Source: Clostridiales bacterium (GTDB taxonomy: Bacteria; Bacillota; Clostridia; Christensenellales; Pumilibacteraceae). Taken from it: a stretch of DNA of 37,718 bases. The translations under genes and the position numbers were made by a program. Of the stretch, positions 16,586-24,149 are shown in pieces. The stretch covers positions 1 through 37,718 of the forward strand of contig JAIEFT010000008.1 of the NCBI GenBank assembly GCA_029066805.1. Direction: 5' to 3'. How positions within the stretch are numbered: the stretch's first letter is position 1; each line of letters begins with the position of its first letter. The notes under the pieces are model-generated. The model saw nothing but the letters and a program-made list of their open reading frames with translations, was not told where the DNA came from and did not search any database.

Positions 16586-17811
16586 CGTTGGAACGGCAAA
16601 AAGTCCTCGGCGTCCGTTTTGTCGTATATAAAGTCCTTGCCGAGTAACGACGCACGGTGGACGATATTGCCGTACTTGTGCGTTATTTTGTCTAAAGTTT
16701 CGTCAAGCTTTTCCAGCTTGTCGTTTCTTGTGCCGTCGTCTAAGAATGATAGTTGTTTCGGCGCGTCGTCCGTTACCAGCTTAGAGACCGCTACGGTTAT
16801 CGTGCGCATGGGGTCGCCGTTCCAGTTATCGCAAAAAACCTTGAGCGCGTTCTCGGCTATTTCCGTAGAAGAATATGTCGCCACAGGCATAACTCTTTGG
16901 CGAACAATCGAATACAATGCGCTATCCCGCATGCCCACCGATACGAGCGTGCCGCGATAGCCCGCCTTGCGCATACGCGCGCCCACCTTTTCGCTCAAAT
17001 AGTATATAAGGTCGCGCGCGTCGGCTTCCGTTTCTATATCCCTGACTGCAGTCATGCCGTGACCTATCGACTTGACGTCACGGGAAAGCACTGCCTCGCG
17101 CACAGGCTCAGAGTCGTCGCCGTTGGCGTATGCTTTCATTTTCAGACCGTTTATGCCGAAATGGCTTTTTAATACCCTTTCGTCCGCGTTAGCCAAATCG
17201 CCTATTGTCGTTATATTAAGCTTTTTCAAGTGCTCGTAGGTGCGCCTGCCTACCATTAGCATTTCGTCGGCATTGAGACGCCATATCAAGCGTTTAAAGT
17301 TGGCACGGTCGATTATCGTAGTCGCGTCGGGCTTTTTCAAATCCGAGCCGAGCTTGGCAAACACCTTGTTGAAGCTTACGCCAACCGAGCACGTCAGCCC
17401 GCTTTCCTTTTTTACTCGCTCTCTTATTAGGTCGGCTATTTGCATGCCGTCACCGAAAATCTTTTGAGAACCGGTAACGTCCAGCCAGCACTCATCCGCA
17501 CCGAACGGCTCTACCATGTCCGTGTAGTCGTTGTACAGCTTGAACATCTGTTTTGAGTACTTCATGTACAGCTCGAAGTGCGGAGGCACTACCAACAGTC
17601 CGGGGGCTTTCTGCTTGGCTTGCCAAATAACGTCGCCCGTTCGTATCCCGGCTTTTTTGGCAATCTCGTTTTTTGCCAGCACAACGCCGTGGCGCTTATT
17701 GGGATCGCCGCAAACAGCAAGCGGAACGTCTTTCCACTCGGGGTGAGAAACACATTCCGCTGATGCGTAAAAATTATTCAAATCGCAATGCAGTATTACC
17801 CTATCGCTCAT
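16582..17811 (-). CDS. dinB: Y-family DNA polymerase IV
   Basis: 409 residues. A translesion polymerase that copies past damaged bases. The N-terminus 'ILHCDLNNFYASAEC' holds the first metal ligand (D10) and steric-gate region; 'FGADECWLDVTG' holds D107-E108. The little-finger domain follows, and near the C-terminus 'KQLSFLDD' resembles a beta-clamp binding motif. The ATG shares a base with the stop of the PfkB gene (TAATG); a longer in-frame ORF extends back inside that gene and is rejected. Coupling to a sugar-kinase gene rather than an SOS gene is unusual. Confidence 0.94.
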   Translation of the reverse strand: MSDRVILHCDLNNFYASAECVSHPEWKDVPLAVCGDPNKRHGVVLAKNEIAKKAGIRTGDVIWQAKQKAPGLLVVPPHFELYMKYSKQMFKLYNDYTDMVEPFGADECWLDVTGSQKIFGDGMQIADLIRERVKKESGLTCSVGVSFNKVFAKLGSDLKKPDATTIIDRANFKRLIWRLNADEMLMVGRRTYEHLKKLNITTIGDLANADERVLKSHFGINGLKMKAYANGDDSEPVREAVLSRDVKSIGHGMTAVRDIETEADARDLIYYLSEKVGARMRKAGYRGTLVSVGMRDSALYSIVRQRVMPVATYSSTEIAENALKVFCDNWNGDPMRTITVAVSKLVTDDAPKQLSFLDDGTRNDKLEKLDETLDKITHKYGNIVHRASLLGKDFIYDKTDAEDFLPFQR

Positions 17812-18722
17812 TAAAATATATAATTTGCAAAAATGTCTTGTACCTGCTGTTCGCTCGGAAAACCGACCGCGCCGCCTGCGTGGCGAATCTTGAGCGCAGC
17901 AAAGACTTCGGCGCGCTTCATTGCCTCGACTGCCGAACAACCGTTAAAGTAATAGTGGTTGAACGCGGTGAACAGCGCGTCGCCCGCGCCGACGGTGTTT
18001 ACAACTCCGCCGATATTGCAAACGGGAAGTCTTGTTATAGTATCCGTTGCGCGTTCGTAAAATATTACGCCTTCGCTGCCTAAGCCTATTGCGATAAACC
18101 TTGCCTTGTACGCGTTTTTCAGCTCGGTCAGGAACTGCTCGGGACGGCACGGAATGTCCTCGTCGCTCAAGAACAGTATATCGGCATACTCCATAAAATC
18201 GCGGTTAAACGGATCGTAAATATCGCTTATCACGTGTACGTCTGTGGCGATCTGCTTGCCCGCCGCTTTTGCTATCGGCAAGAGCGCACGATTAAAGTTG
18301 GTGTTGCAAAGCACGCATATATCCGAGGCATACACCGCTGTCTTGACGCGTTCGGTATCTATGCTCATGTCCTGAATGTTCTTAAGGTCGCAATAAATCT
18401 GGCGTCTGCCGCCGTCGCCCGGCTCGTAGAGTATTATCGACACAGGCGTGCAGTCCAGCGTTTCAAACACGTACTCGCGTGATATCCCGCTCGCGTCGAG
18501 CTTGGCTCTGATCCTGTCCGCCTCGTTGTCCTTGCCTATCAGCGTGGACAGCGTTATCTCGTCACCCAATGTTTTAGCTGCCATAGCGATATTGTAGCCC
18601 ACTCCCGAGATAGACGAATCAATGCCGAAAAACGGATAGTCTATCGGATAGTAAGCAACGGGAAAAGAGCGTATACGTAAATTTGTTTCTACGTTGACAA
18701 GCCCCGATACGAAATACTTCAT
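17811..18722 (-). CDS. PfkB-family carbohydrate/nucleoside kinase
   Basis: 303 residues from the ATG at 18722 (GAGG 8 bases before it; an upstream GTG is rejected). The ribokinase fold is shown by the N-terminal 'GLVNVETNLRIR', a 'GVGYNIAMAAKTLG' substrate-side helix and the PfkB signature 2 'VNTVGAGDALFTAF' with its catalytic Asp. It transfers phosphate from ATP to a sugar or nucleoside; the substrate cannot be told from sequence. It has a consensus promoter and is translationally coupled to dinB downstream. Confidence 0.88.
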   Translation of the reverse strand: MKYFVSGLVNVETNLRIRSFPVAYYPIDYPFFGIDSSISGVGYNIAMAAKTLGDEITLSTLIGKDNEADRIRAKLDASGISREYVFETLDCTPVSIILYEPGDGGRRQIYCDLKNIQDMSIDTERVKTAVYASDICVLCNTNFNRALLPIAKAAGKQIATDVHVISDIYDPFNRDFMEYADILFLSDEDIPCRPEQFLTELKNAYKARFIAIGLGSEGVIFYERATDTITRLPVCNIGGVVNTVGAGDALFTAFNHYYFNGCSAVEAMKRAEVFAALKIRHAGGAVGFPSEQQVQDIFANYIF

Positions 18723-18770
18723 TAGCACACCTCGTGTAAGCGTTAAAGCGCAAAATGCCTTTATTCACGT

Positions 18771-18799
18771 AGTATACACTTTTTTTATGCTTTTGTCAA
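18771..18799 (-). promoter_or_regulatory. Sigma-A promoter of pfkB-dinB
   Basis: Minus strand: TTGACA (18794-18799), 17-base spacer, TATACT (18771-18776). The -35 box abuts repeat copy B. Confidence 0.8.
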
Positions 18800-18916
18800 C
18801 ATTCTTCTTTTGAAAAAGAAGTATGCAAGAAAACTTTATTTCGATTTATTGTATGTTTGTTTAGTTACATAACTCATCCTTATTTATAATTCTGCATTCT
18901 GCATTCTTAATTATTA
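18800..18916. repeat. Dispersed intergenic repeat, copy B
   Basis: About 117 bp between two divergent promoters. It has the near-palindrome ATTCTTCTTTT-GA-AAAAGAAGTAT, the AAGAAAACTTTATTTCGATT block, CTCATCCTTAT and an AATTCTGCATTCTGCATTC tail, in the same order as copies A and C but lacking the middle GC-rich block. Confidence 0.68.
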
Positions 18917-18924
18917 AAATGCTA

Positions 18925-18953
18925 TTGACATTCTTCCGCGAATGATATATAAT
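18925..18953 (+). promoter_or_regulatory. Sigma-A promoter of the SecB-like gene
   Basis: TTGACA (18925-18930), 17-base spacer, TATAAT (18948-18953); both hexamers are perfect. Confidence 0.85.
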
Positions 18954-18984
18954 AGACCAAAGCCAAAATTTCTCGGAGGAAAAA

Positions 18985-19425
18985 ATGGAGAAAATTGAAA
19001 TTGCAAAACTTTTTAAAGACGGCGTAATGCAGACCACTATGCGCCGCGCAACATTTGACAGACTGCAAATCCGCCAGCAGGTCAACTACCGTGGCAAAAC
19101 GCAAGACGAGGTGTTTTTCCAGAAGCAGGACGGCGCAAACGTAGAGTTTGAAGTCGTGCGCAGAATGGATTTCGAGCCGGAAGGCGTGTTTGAAATTACC
19201 GCTGTATATACCGTGCGCCGCGCACTCAACGACGAGTTCGTAGGTCAAGATATCGACTTCCGCGACTTACTTCACAAGTTCACCGCCAACGACTTTAACA
19301 TGCTGTGCGGCAATGTATTCTCGTCCATGTCGCTTGTTATATCCCAGCTCACGCTTGCGTCCAACGGCGTGCCCATGGTCTCCCCGCCCGTATACTGCGG
19401 CATAGCGGCAAAACCCGAAAACTAA
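18985..19425 (+). CDS. Conserved small protein, possibly SecB-fold
   Basis: 146 residues with a strong GGAGGA 4 bases before the ATG and a perfect promoter. Residues 20-85 look like antiparallel beta strands ('FDRLQIRQQVNYRG', 'VEFEVVRRMDFEPEG', 'VFEITAVYTVRRALND'), followed by helix-forming 'FTANDFNMLCGNVFSSMSLV' and 'ISQLTLASNGVPMVSPPVY'. This order, strands then a long C-terminal helix ending before a Pro-rich exit, resembles SecB-like chaperones, where the last part reads 'l...r.g.P.l.l.Pv'. The aromatic/Arg residues typical of that helix are missing, so the call is tentative. A terminator follows; it is not in an operon with the downstream mazEF. Confidence 0.4.
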   Translation: MEKIEIAKLFKDGVMQTTMRRATFDRLQIRQQVNYRGKTQDEVFFQKQDGANVEFEVVRRMDFEPEGVFEITAVYTVRRALNDEFVGQDIDFRDLLHKFTANDFNMLCGNVFSSMSLVISQLTLASNGVPMVSPPVYCGIAAKPEN

Positions 19426-19443
19426 TACAAATCCAAATCCATA

Positions 19444-19475
19444 AATAGGCAGGCAAAACGCTTGCCTATTTTTTT
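19444..19475 (+). terminator. Rho-independent terminator of the SecB-like gene
   Basis: AATAGGCA/TGCCTATT stem followed by a run of T, 19 bases after the stop codon. Confidence 0.85.
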
Positions 19476-19505
19476 GTGCCTAATGATCTTTTACATCGCC
19501 GCAAA

Positions 19506-19663
19506 GAGCCGATGATTAAGTGACGCGAGCAAGGTTGCGTAGGCGATTTCTGTGATACTAATGCAATATGCTGCGCTCGTAGTGGGGCTACGTGTGCATC
19601 ATATTGCAGCACGTAGCGCGGAAATCGACAGCAAGATTGCCGCACGAACTTAATCATCGGTTC
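19506..19663. repeat. 158-bp nested palindrome
   Basis: The outer arms (19506-19521 and 19648-19663) match as inverted repeats in 15 of 16 positions (GCCGATGATTAAGT core). Further in, CGATTTC (19544) pairs with GAAATCG (19621), GCAATATG (19563) with CATATTGC (19600), and GTAG (19579) with CTAC (19588). Each arm also holds its own small GCAA-NN-TTGC hairpin. It could form a branched cruciform in DNA or a long structured RNA. No target-site duplication and no transposase were seen. Confidence 0.75.
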
Positions 19664-19700
19664 TAATGTCGAAAAAGGGCGTAATTTGTACATAACTTTT

Positions 19701-19728
19701 TTAGTTTAAAGCAAACTAATGGTATAAA
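19701..19728 (+). promoter_or_regulatory. mazEF promoter with overlapping inverted repeat
   Basis: TTAGTTT-AAAGC-AAACTAA (19701-19719) is a perfect 7-bp inverted repeat that lies directly before a TATAAA -10 box (19723-19728). The -35 box is weak. A candidate operator for autoregulation by the antitoxin or the complex. Confidence 0.45.
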
Positions 19729-19751
19729 TATCACTAACGAGGCAAAAATTT

Positions 19752-19955
19752 ATGCAGTATTTAATCGAGGTGGACGGCACTTTGGACAATGTACTTATCG
19801 GAAACGCGAACGCGCGCAATATGAGTGTTCAGGCGTTAATCGTGGAATTGTTGAAACGTTACGTTATCGACACGCATATTATGGAACAGAACGAGCTTTG
19901 GCAGTCCGGCACAGAAGAGTGCAAGGATATCAATCTGGACTGGGCAAACCTGTAA
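19752..19955 (+). CDS. mazE: MazE-type antitoxin (ribbon-helix-helix-like)
   Basis: 67 residues, 12 bases before mazF. An N-terminal strand-helix-helix region ('NMSVQALIVELLKRYVI') suits a ribbon-helix-helix DNA-binding fold, and the acidic C-terminus ending 'CKDINLDWANL' resembles the toxin-binding tail of EndoAI-type antitoxins ('...M.kINL..'). It should neutralise MazF and repress its own promoter. It is shorter than Bacillus EndoAI and diverged, so the call rests partly on its position. Confidence 0.7.
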   Translation: MQYLIEVDGTLDNVLIGNANARNMSVQALIVELLKRYVIDTHIMEQNELWQSGTEECKDINLDWANL

Positions 19956-19967
19956 CAAAGGAGAAGT

Positions 19968-20318
19968 ATGACGCCGACTTTTAAGCGAGGAGAAATATAT
20001 TATGCGGACCTTAGCCCCGTCATCGGATCGGAGCAAGGCGGAGTGCGCCCTGTGCTTATTATCCAGAACGACGTCGGCAACCGCTACTCGCCCACCGTTA
20101 TAGTATGTGCCGTCACCAGCCGCATAACCAAAGCAAAGCTGCCCACGCATGTGGAAATTCATGCGGGACAGTTTGGACTTGTCAAGGATTCGGTCGTACT
20201 TTTGGAGCAATTGCGTACACTCGACAAACGCAGACTCAAAGCGCGCGTCGGCGAGCTCGACACTCCCGCCATGCGCAAGATAGAACGCGCAACGCTTATA
20301 TCTTTAGGATTTGTATAA
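19968..20318 (+). CDS. mazF: MazF/EndoA mRNA interferase toxin
   Basis: 116 residues, very close to Bacillus EndoA (NdoA): '[20 protein letters not shown]', '[18 protein letters not shown]', '[10 protein letters not shown]', '[17 protein letters not shown]'. EndoA cuts mRNA at short specific sites and acts under stress. All expected active-site residues (Arg in GGVRP, Thr/Ser in SPT) are present. AAAGGAG precedes the ATG. Converges with nnr across repeat copy C. Confidence 0.94.
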   Translation: MTPTFKRGEIYYADLSPVIGSEQGGVRPVLIIQNDVGNRYSPTVIVCAVTSRITKAKLPTHVEIHAGQFGLVKDSVVLLEQLRTLDKRRLKARVGELDTPAMRKIERATLISLGFV

Positions 20319-20320
20319 CC

Positions 20321-20470
20321 TACTTCTTTTGGCAAAAGAAGTATGGTCATTCGATTGCTTTATCACTTATTTGACCAATATACTTTTTGTCCTACGCAGC
20401 AGCCGCAGGCTATTACGAGCAACGCGAAGAATCTCATCCTTATTAATTCTGAATTCTTAATTCAGAATTA
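20321..20470. repeat. Dispersed intergenic repeat, copy C
   Basis: 150 bp filling the gap between convergent mazF and nnr. It opens with a perfect 11-bp inverted repeat (TACTTCTTTTG/CAAAAGAAGTA, 20321-20343), then CATTCGATTGC, a GC-rich block ending in CGCGAAGAATCTCATCCTTA, and a terminal perfect hairpin AATTCTGAATT-CTT-AATTCAGAATT-like (20445-20469). It probably also serves as a bidirectional terminator. Confidence 0.7.
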
Positions 20471-20475
20471 TAACG

Positions 20476-21936
20476 CTATTCCTTATAATCGGCAAACTTG
20501 AGCACGTCGCTTGCTGTGAGCATCATTTGCGCATACGAGCTGACGGCACGTTCTGCGCCCAAGCCGTTGCGGTAACATGCTATTGTAGCCGCGTCGATCG
20601 GGTCGTAGGCGCAAGTAAGCGAAGTAATACAGCCGCCGAGCATATCGCCCATGCCGCCCTTAGCCATTGCAGGCGTCCCTGTTACGTTCAGTCTGACCTG
20701 CTTACCGTCGGTTATAATAGTAGTTGCGGATTTAAGCACCAGTAAGATATTCAGCTCGCTTGCGATTTTTACCGCGTTTTCCACCGTCGCGTCCAAATCG
20801 GTCAAGCGCTTAAACTCGCCCACATGCGGGGTCAATATAACTTTGGCTTTCGAGGTTTTTAAAAAGCTGTAGTCGCCCTTAATCGAATTTATCGCGTCTG
20901 CGTCTATCACAACAGCTTTGTCGTAGTTTTCGCAAATGTATTTTACTATGCGGCTTAGTTCGGGATTTGCACCCATGCCAACGCCTAAACAAATAGCCGA
21001 CGCGTTTTTTATAATATCGTCAAGCAACGTTTTATCGAACTTGATAAATCCGTCGGGCGTGTCAGGCATAAACTTCAGTACCGCCATAGTTGCCCGCGCC
21101 GACATTGCGGCACGGTGAATGTTAGGCACGCATATCGTAACCGTGCCCGCACCGTTGAGGTATGCAGTGTGCGCCGCCGCGCCAGCCATAATAGGCGCGC
21201 CGACCATTGATCCGCAGCCACCCATAATGTACACCTTGCCCGCCGTGCCCTTGTGCGCGGTGCGCTCTCTCGTGTATGCGGGAAAATCCTCATCCTCGTA
21301 CACGTAAATATCAGACGAAGTAAGTATGCCGATATCTTTAACGATGATTTTTCCGCACACGTCTCGACCATTGCCGAATAGCATTCCTGACTTGTAGCAC
21401 GAAAAAGTGACCGTTTCGTCCGCCTTAAAGCAAACGCCCATGACCTCGCCCGTGTCGCAGTTAAGACCGGACGGCACGTCCAGAGCGAGCCTATACGCGT
21501 CTTTTTGCGCGTTTAGCTTTTGTATAAGCCCGACAAGCTCGCCCGTTATCGGCTTGTTCAACCCAATGCCGAAAATAGCGTCCACAATCAAATCCGCGTC
21601 GCATACATATTCAGCCGCTGATTTTACAGTCAAGCCCGTACTGTTGACAAACGCCATAATTTCGCCGTCGATTTTACTGACATTATCGACTGTGTATGCC
21701 GTAACGCCATAGCCTGTAGTGTGCAGCCTACACGCAACGAGCAAGCCGTCGCATCCGTTGCCTCCGCTTCCGCAAAACACTGCTATACGCTTGTCCGACT
21801 GCGCCCCGGCGTGTTCGGAAATTATATCCGCCACAGCAAGCGACGCAGAAAAACGCAAAATCGTTCGGGTAACGCCCTTGCTCATTGCGTACTCTTCCGC
21901 CGCGCGCACCTGCGCAGCGCTCAACACATTCTTCAC
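20476..21936 (-). CDS. nnr: Bifunctional NAD(P)H-hydrate repair enzyme (NnrE-NnrD)
   Basis: 486 residues. The N-terminal epimerase domain (about 1-210) interconverts R and S NAD(P)H hydrates ('VFCGSGGNGCDGLLVA', 'VDAIFGIGLN', 'DVPSGLNCDTGE'); the C-terminal domain dehydrates the S form using ADP or ATP ('GTAGKVYIMGG', 'VILTPHVGEFKRL', 'GTPAMAKGGMGDMLGG'). The GTG at 21936 is taken as start: AAAGGAGA lies 8 bases before it, it overlaps the acpS stop by 4 bases (GTGA), and it gives MKNVLSAAQ, as in homologues. The dehydratase loop reads GGMGD rather than the common GGTGD. Translationally coupled to acpS, a frequent pairing. Confidence 0.94.
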   Translation of the reverse strand: MKNVLSAAQVRAAEEYAMSKGVTRTILRFSASLAVADIISEHAGAQSDKRIAVFCGSGGNGCDGLLVACRLHTTGYGVTAYTVDNVSKIDGEIMAFVNSTGLTVKSAAEYVCDADLIVDAIFGIGLNKPITGELVGLIQKLNAQKDAYRLALDVPSGLNCDTGEVMGVCFKADETVTFSCYKSGMLFGNGRDVCGKIIVKDIGILTSSDIYVYEDEDFPAYTRERTAHKGTAGKVYIMGGCGSMVGAPIMAGAAAHTAYLNGAGTVTICVPNIHRAAMSARATMAVLKFMPDTPDGFIKFDKTLLDDIIKNASAICLGVGMGANPELSRIVKYICENYDKAVVIDADAINSIKGDYSFLKTSKAKVILTPHVGEFKRLTDLDATVENAVKIASELNILLVLKSATTIITDGKQVRLNVTGTPAMAKGGMGDMLGGCITSLTCAYDPIDAATIACYRNGLGAERAVSSYAQMMLTASDVLKFADYKE

Positions 21937-22301
21937 TGCCGTTCTCCTTTGCGCAAAAGCTCGACTGCCGCGACTGCGCAATCGCCGTCATGAGAAATCG
22001 ATACACTGCCGACATACGGACTAAATAACTCAACCGCGCCGCCGTAATAGTTCAGTTTGGGCGCGCCGTTTGCATCATGCACAACCTCTATGTCGGCGGG
22101 CATGACTCCGCTGCCAAATCCAATCCCAAGCGCCTTGACCGCCGCTTCCTTAACGCAAAATATTCCCGCGTAGCTCTGCGCCTTATTCGGCTTGCCGTTG
22201 CAGTAACGTTGTTCCGCCTCGGTAAAAACACGACTGACAAACGCCGCATTTTCTATCGCGCTTTTTATACGAGAAATTCGCACGGTATCAATACCTATCA
22301 T
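21933..22301 (-). CDS. acpS: Holo-[acyl-carrier-protein] synthase
   Basis: 122 residues. It transfers phosphopantetheine from CoA to acyl carrier protein. 'MIGIDTVRISRI' holds the first metal ligand (D5) and 'FCVKEAAVKALG' the second (E52); the C-terminal 'SVSISHDGDCAVAAVEL' is also typical. Lies 16 bases after the P1 peptidase and overlaps nnr. Confidence 0.95.
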   Translation of the reverse strand: MIGIDTVRISRIKSAIENAAFVSRVFTEAEQRYCNGKPNKAQSYAGIFCVKEAAVKALGIGFGSGVMPADIEVVHDANGAPKLNYYGGAVELFSPYVGSVSISHDGDCAVAAVELLRKGERQ

Positions 22302-22317
22302 ACAGCACCTATGCCTA

Positions 22318-23229
22318 TCAAAGCTTGACAGCGTTTTCCACTGCGCGCGCCGTAGCTTCCACCGCGAGCGCCATGACGATATTAATATCCGCCGTTTTAT
22401 CGCCCTTGCTTAGCGCAAACAGCGTGTCGCCGTCAGCGTCGGTATGCACAGGGCGGATCGACATTGCAAGCCCGTCGTGCGCTACCGCGGCGAGCTTGTT
22501 CACGCCCACTTTATCCAATTTAGCGTTAGTCATAACGCAACCGATTGTGGTATTTGTACCGGACTGTATTTTAATCATTTGCTCTAATGTGCCGTTAGTC
22601 AACGCCTGTAAAGTGTTTAGATATTCGCCGCTCGGGAGCTTTGCCCCGGCAAGTATTTTGCCGGTGTTGTGGTCTATTACGTCGCCTAAAGCGTTTACAG
22701 CGATTACAGCGGTCACAAACACGTCGCCGAATAAACATGTAGCCGCACCCAATCCGCTCTTACACGCACCCGTTTGACCCAATATTTTGCCTACGGTCGC
22801 ACCCTTGCCCGCGCCGACATTGCCCAACCGAACACCGCTCGACACTGCACACTTTGCCGCGTCGTAGCCCATACTCTTATCGGGATAATGATATTCGCCC
22901 GGCGTATTTAAGTCGAACAAAATCGCCTGAGCGACGAGCGGCACGACTTTGTTTCCCACTTTGAACCCAATGTTGTTTTCGCGCAAATAATCCATAACGC
23001 CGCACGAGGCTTCAAGTCCGTAAGCCGAGCCGCCGGACAACACCACCGCATTGACAAATCCCTGCGATTTTTCCGAATGAAGCATGTCGGTCTCGCGAGT
23101 GCCGGGCGCGCCGCCGCGCACGGAAACGCCGCCGACTGCATAGTCGGTGAGTATGCACGTAACGCCGGTGTAGTCGTTTTGCGCATGCCCGATTCTTACG
23201 CCATCGGGCAAAAGAATTGTATCAGCCAT
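22318..23229 (-). CDS. P1 (S58) family peptidase/amidase, DmpA/NylC-like
   Basis: 303 residues. Family members are N-terminal-nucleophile hydrolases that cleave themselves and then act as aminopeptidases or oligomer hydrolases. 'VVLSGGSAYGLEA', 'VGAGKGATVGKI' and 'SGTNTTIGCVMTNAKL' are present; the last contains the likely self-cleavage site with Thr227 as nucleophile (N226/T227, as in NylC). The natural substrate is unknown. AAGGAG precedes the ATG. It lies between recX and acpS in a four-gene minus-strand run. Confidence 0.88.
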   Translation of the reverse strand: MADTILLPDGVRIGHAQNDYTGVTCILTDYAVGGVSVRGGAPGTRETDMLHSEKSQGFVNAVVLSGGSAYGLEASCGVMDYLRENNIGFKVGNKVVPLVAQAILFDLNTPGEYHYPDKSMGYDAAKCAVSSGVRLGNVGAGKGATVGKILGQTGACKSGLGAATCLFGDVFVTAVIAVNALGDVIDHNTGKILAGAKLPSGEYLNTLQALTNGTLEQMIKIQSGTNTTIGCVMTNAKLDKVGVNKLAAVAHDGLAMSIRPVHTDADGDTLFALSKGDKTADINIVMALAVEATARAVENAVKL

Positions 23230-23252
23230 AATAATCGCTCCTTATATGTCGG

Positions 23253-23879
23253 TTATTCATCGTAATCGTCGTTAATCGTTTCAAATGCGCCGCTAAGCTG
23301 CGAGACCGCACCGTTTATACTGTCCCAAGAAAATCCGCGCCCCGCTAAAAACCGTTTCAGCTTTTGCTTGTCTGCCGACTTGTGCGACTTTAGATACTTA
23401 TTAGCAATCTCGATTATATTATCCTCGGGTGCGTCGCCTTGCAATTCGTCGATTATTTCCTGCGCTATGCCCTTTTGTCTAAGCTCCGCGCTTATTCTGA
23501 ACGCGCCGTACTTTTTTGATTTGGACTTTATGTAGCTTTGCGCATAAAGATAATCGTCGATGTAGTGATACGCGTCTAATTTGGCTACAGTTTGCTCGAT
23601 TATGTTTTTATCGTAGCCCTTGTCGGCAAGATAACGCATAATCTCCTTTTTTGCTCGCGGCGAGGCGGACAAATACCCGACGGCTCGCTCGAATGCGGAA
23701 TTGAGCTCGCTCTTTTCCACAACGCGCTTCAGTTCGTCAGCCGTGATCTCGTCGCCGATTTTCAGTCGTGACGACGCTACCGCAACTTCGTCCAGTCCGC
23801 AAACAAACTCGCCGTCAATGAATATACTGACACGCGTTTTGTTTCGCTTTTGTTTTTGGATGTCGGTTATCTTAGCCAT
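23253..23879 (-). CDS. recX: Regulatory protein RecX
   Basis: 208 residues. RecX inhibits or modulates RecA filaments. The beta-rich N-terminus ('RVSIFIDGEFVCGLDE') is followed by three-helix RecX repeats: 'AVGYLSASPRAKKEIMRYL', 'IDDYLYAQSYIKSKSKKYG' with the typical 'rI..EL..KGI', and a third repeat 'LKRFLAGRGFSWDSI'. Length is at the long end, common in Firmicutes. It has its own promoter and starts the recX-P1-acpS-nnr run. Confidence 0.92.
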   Translation of the reverse strand: MAKITDIQKQKRNKTRVSIFIDGEFVCGLDEVAVASSRLKIGDEITADELKRVVEKSELNSAFERAVGYLSASPRAKKEIMRYLADKGYDKNIIEQTVAKLDAYHYIDDYLYAQSYIKSKSKKYGAFRISAELRQKGIAQEIIDELQGDAPEDNIIEIANKYLKSHKSADKQKLKRFLAGRGFSWDSINGAVSQLSGAFETINDDYDE

Positions 23880-23887
23880 ACATCCAC

Positions 23888-23916
23888 ATTATACTACATG
23901 CATAAAAATAAATCAA
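23888..23916 (-). promoter_or_regulatory. Sigma-A promoter of recX
   Basis: Minus strand: TTGATT (23911-23916), 17-base spacer, TATAAT (23888-23893). The -10 box lies only 8 bases before the recX ATG, so the transcript would have almost no leader. Confidence 0.6.
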
Positions 23917-23929
23917 GCCACACATATTA
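23900..23929 (+). promoter_or_regulatory. Candidate sigma-G (forespore) promoter
   Basis: GCATA (23900-23904), 18-base spacer, CATATTA (23923-23929). This matches the known Bacillus sigma-G pattern GMATR-N18-CATNNTA and sits 27 bases before a spore-related gene pair. No good sigma-A hexamers were seen on this strand. Short consensus, so a chance match is possible. Confidence 0.4.
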
Positions 23930-23956
23930 ATTTTACATTAATCAAAGGAGATTTCC

Positions 23957-24139
23957 ATGACAACAAAAAGCCTTACAGAATTGAGCGAACTTATGCGCAG
24001 TGAAAAGCTTGCGTACAAAAAATGCTGCAATTACGTGTCCGAAACGGACAACGAAACGCTTAAATGCGCACTCGGCAACCTCGCAAACGGACACAAGCAA
24101 CGCTACGAAACGCTTGCCAACTACCTCAATAAAAACTAA
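23957..24139 (+). CDS. Small helical protein, possibly spore-associated
   Basis: 60 residues, AAAGGAG before the ATG. Two amphipathic helices ('LTELSELMRSEKLAYKKCC' and 'ETLKCALGNLANGHKQRYE') suggest half of a ferritin-like bundle, as in small coat-associated proteins. Three cysteines are present, two adjacent (CC). It lies 10 bases before the CotF-like gene and is probably cotranscribed. Not assigned to a named family. Confidence 0.6.
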   Translation: MTTKSLTELSELMRSEKLAYKKCCNYVSETDNETLKCALGNLANGHKQRYETLANYLNKN

Positions 24140-24149
24140 GGAGAAAATT

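Larger units (their letters stand above)
19426..19751. other. Gene-free stretch: terminator, large palindrome, mazEF control region
   Basis: 326 bases without a credible gene. It holds the terminator of the SecB-like gene, the nested palindrome at 19506-19663, and the promoter/operator of the mazEF module. A 75-codon minus-strand ORF across the palindrome is an effect of its symmetry. Confidence 0.7.

Noticed and set aside
19466..19693. 75-codon minus-strand frame over the palindrome
   Set aside because: Produced by the inverted repeat; no ribosome binding site and no conserved features.
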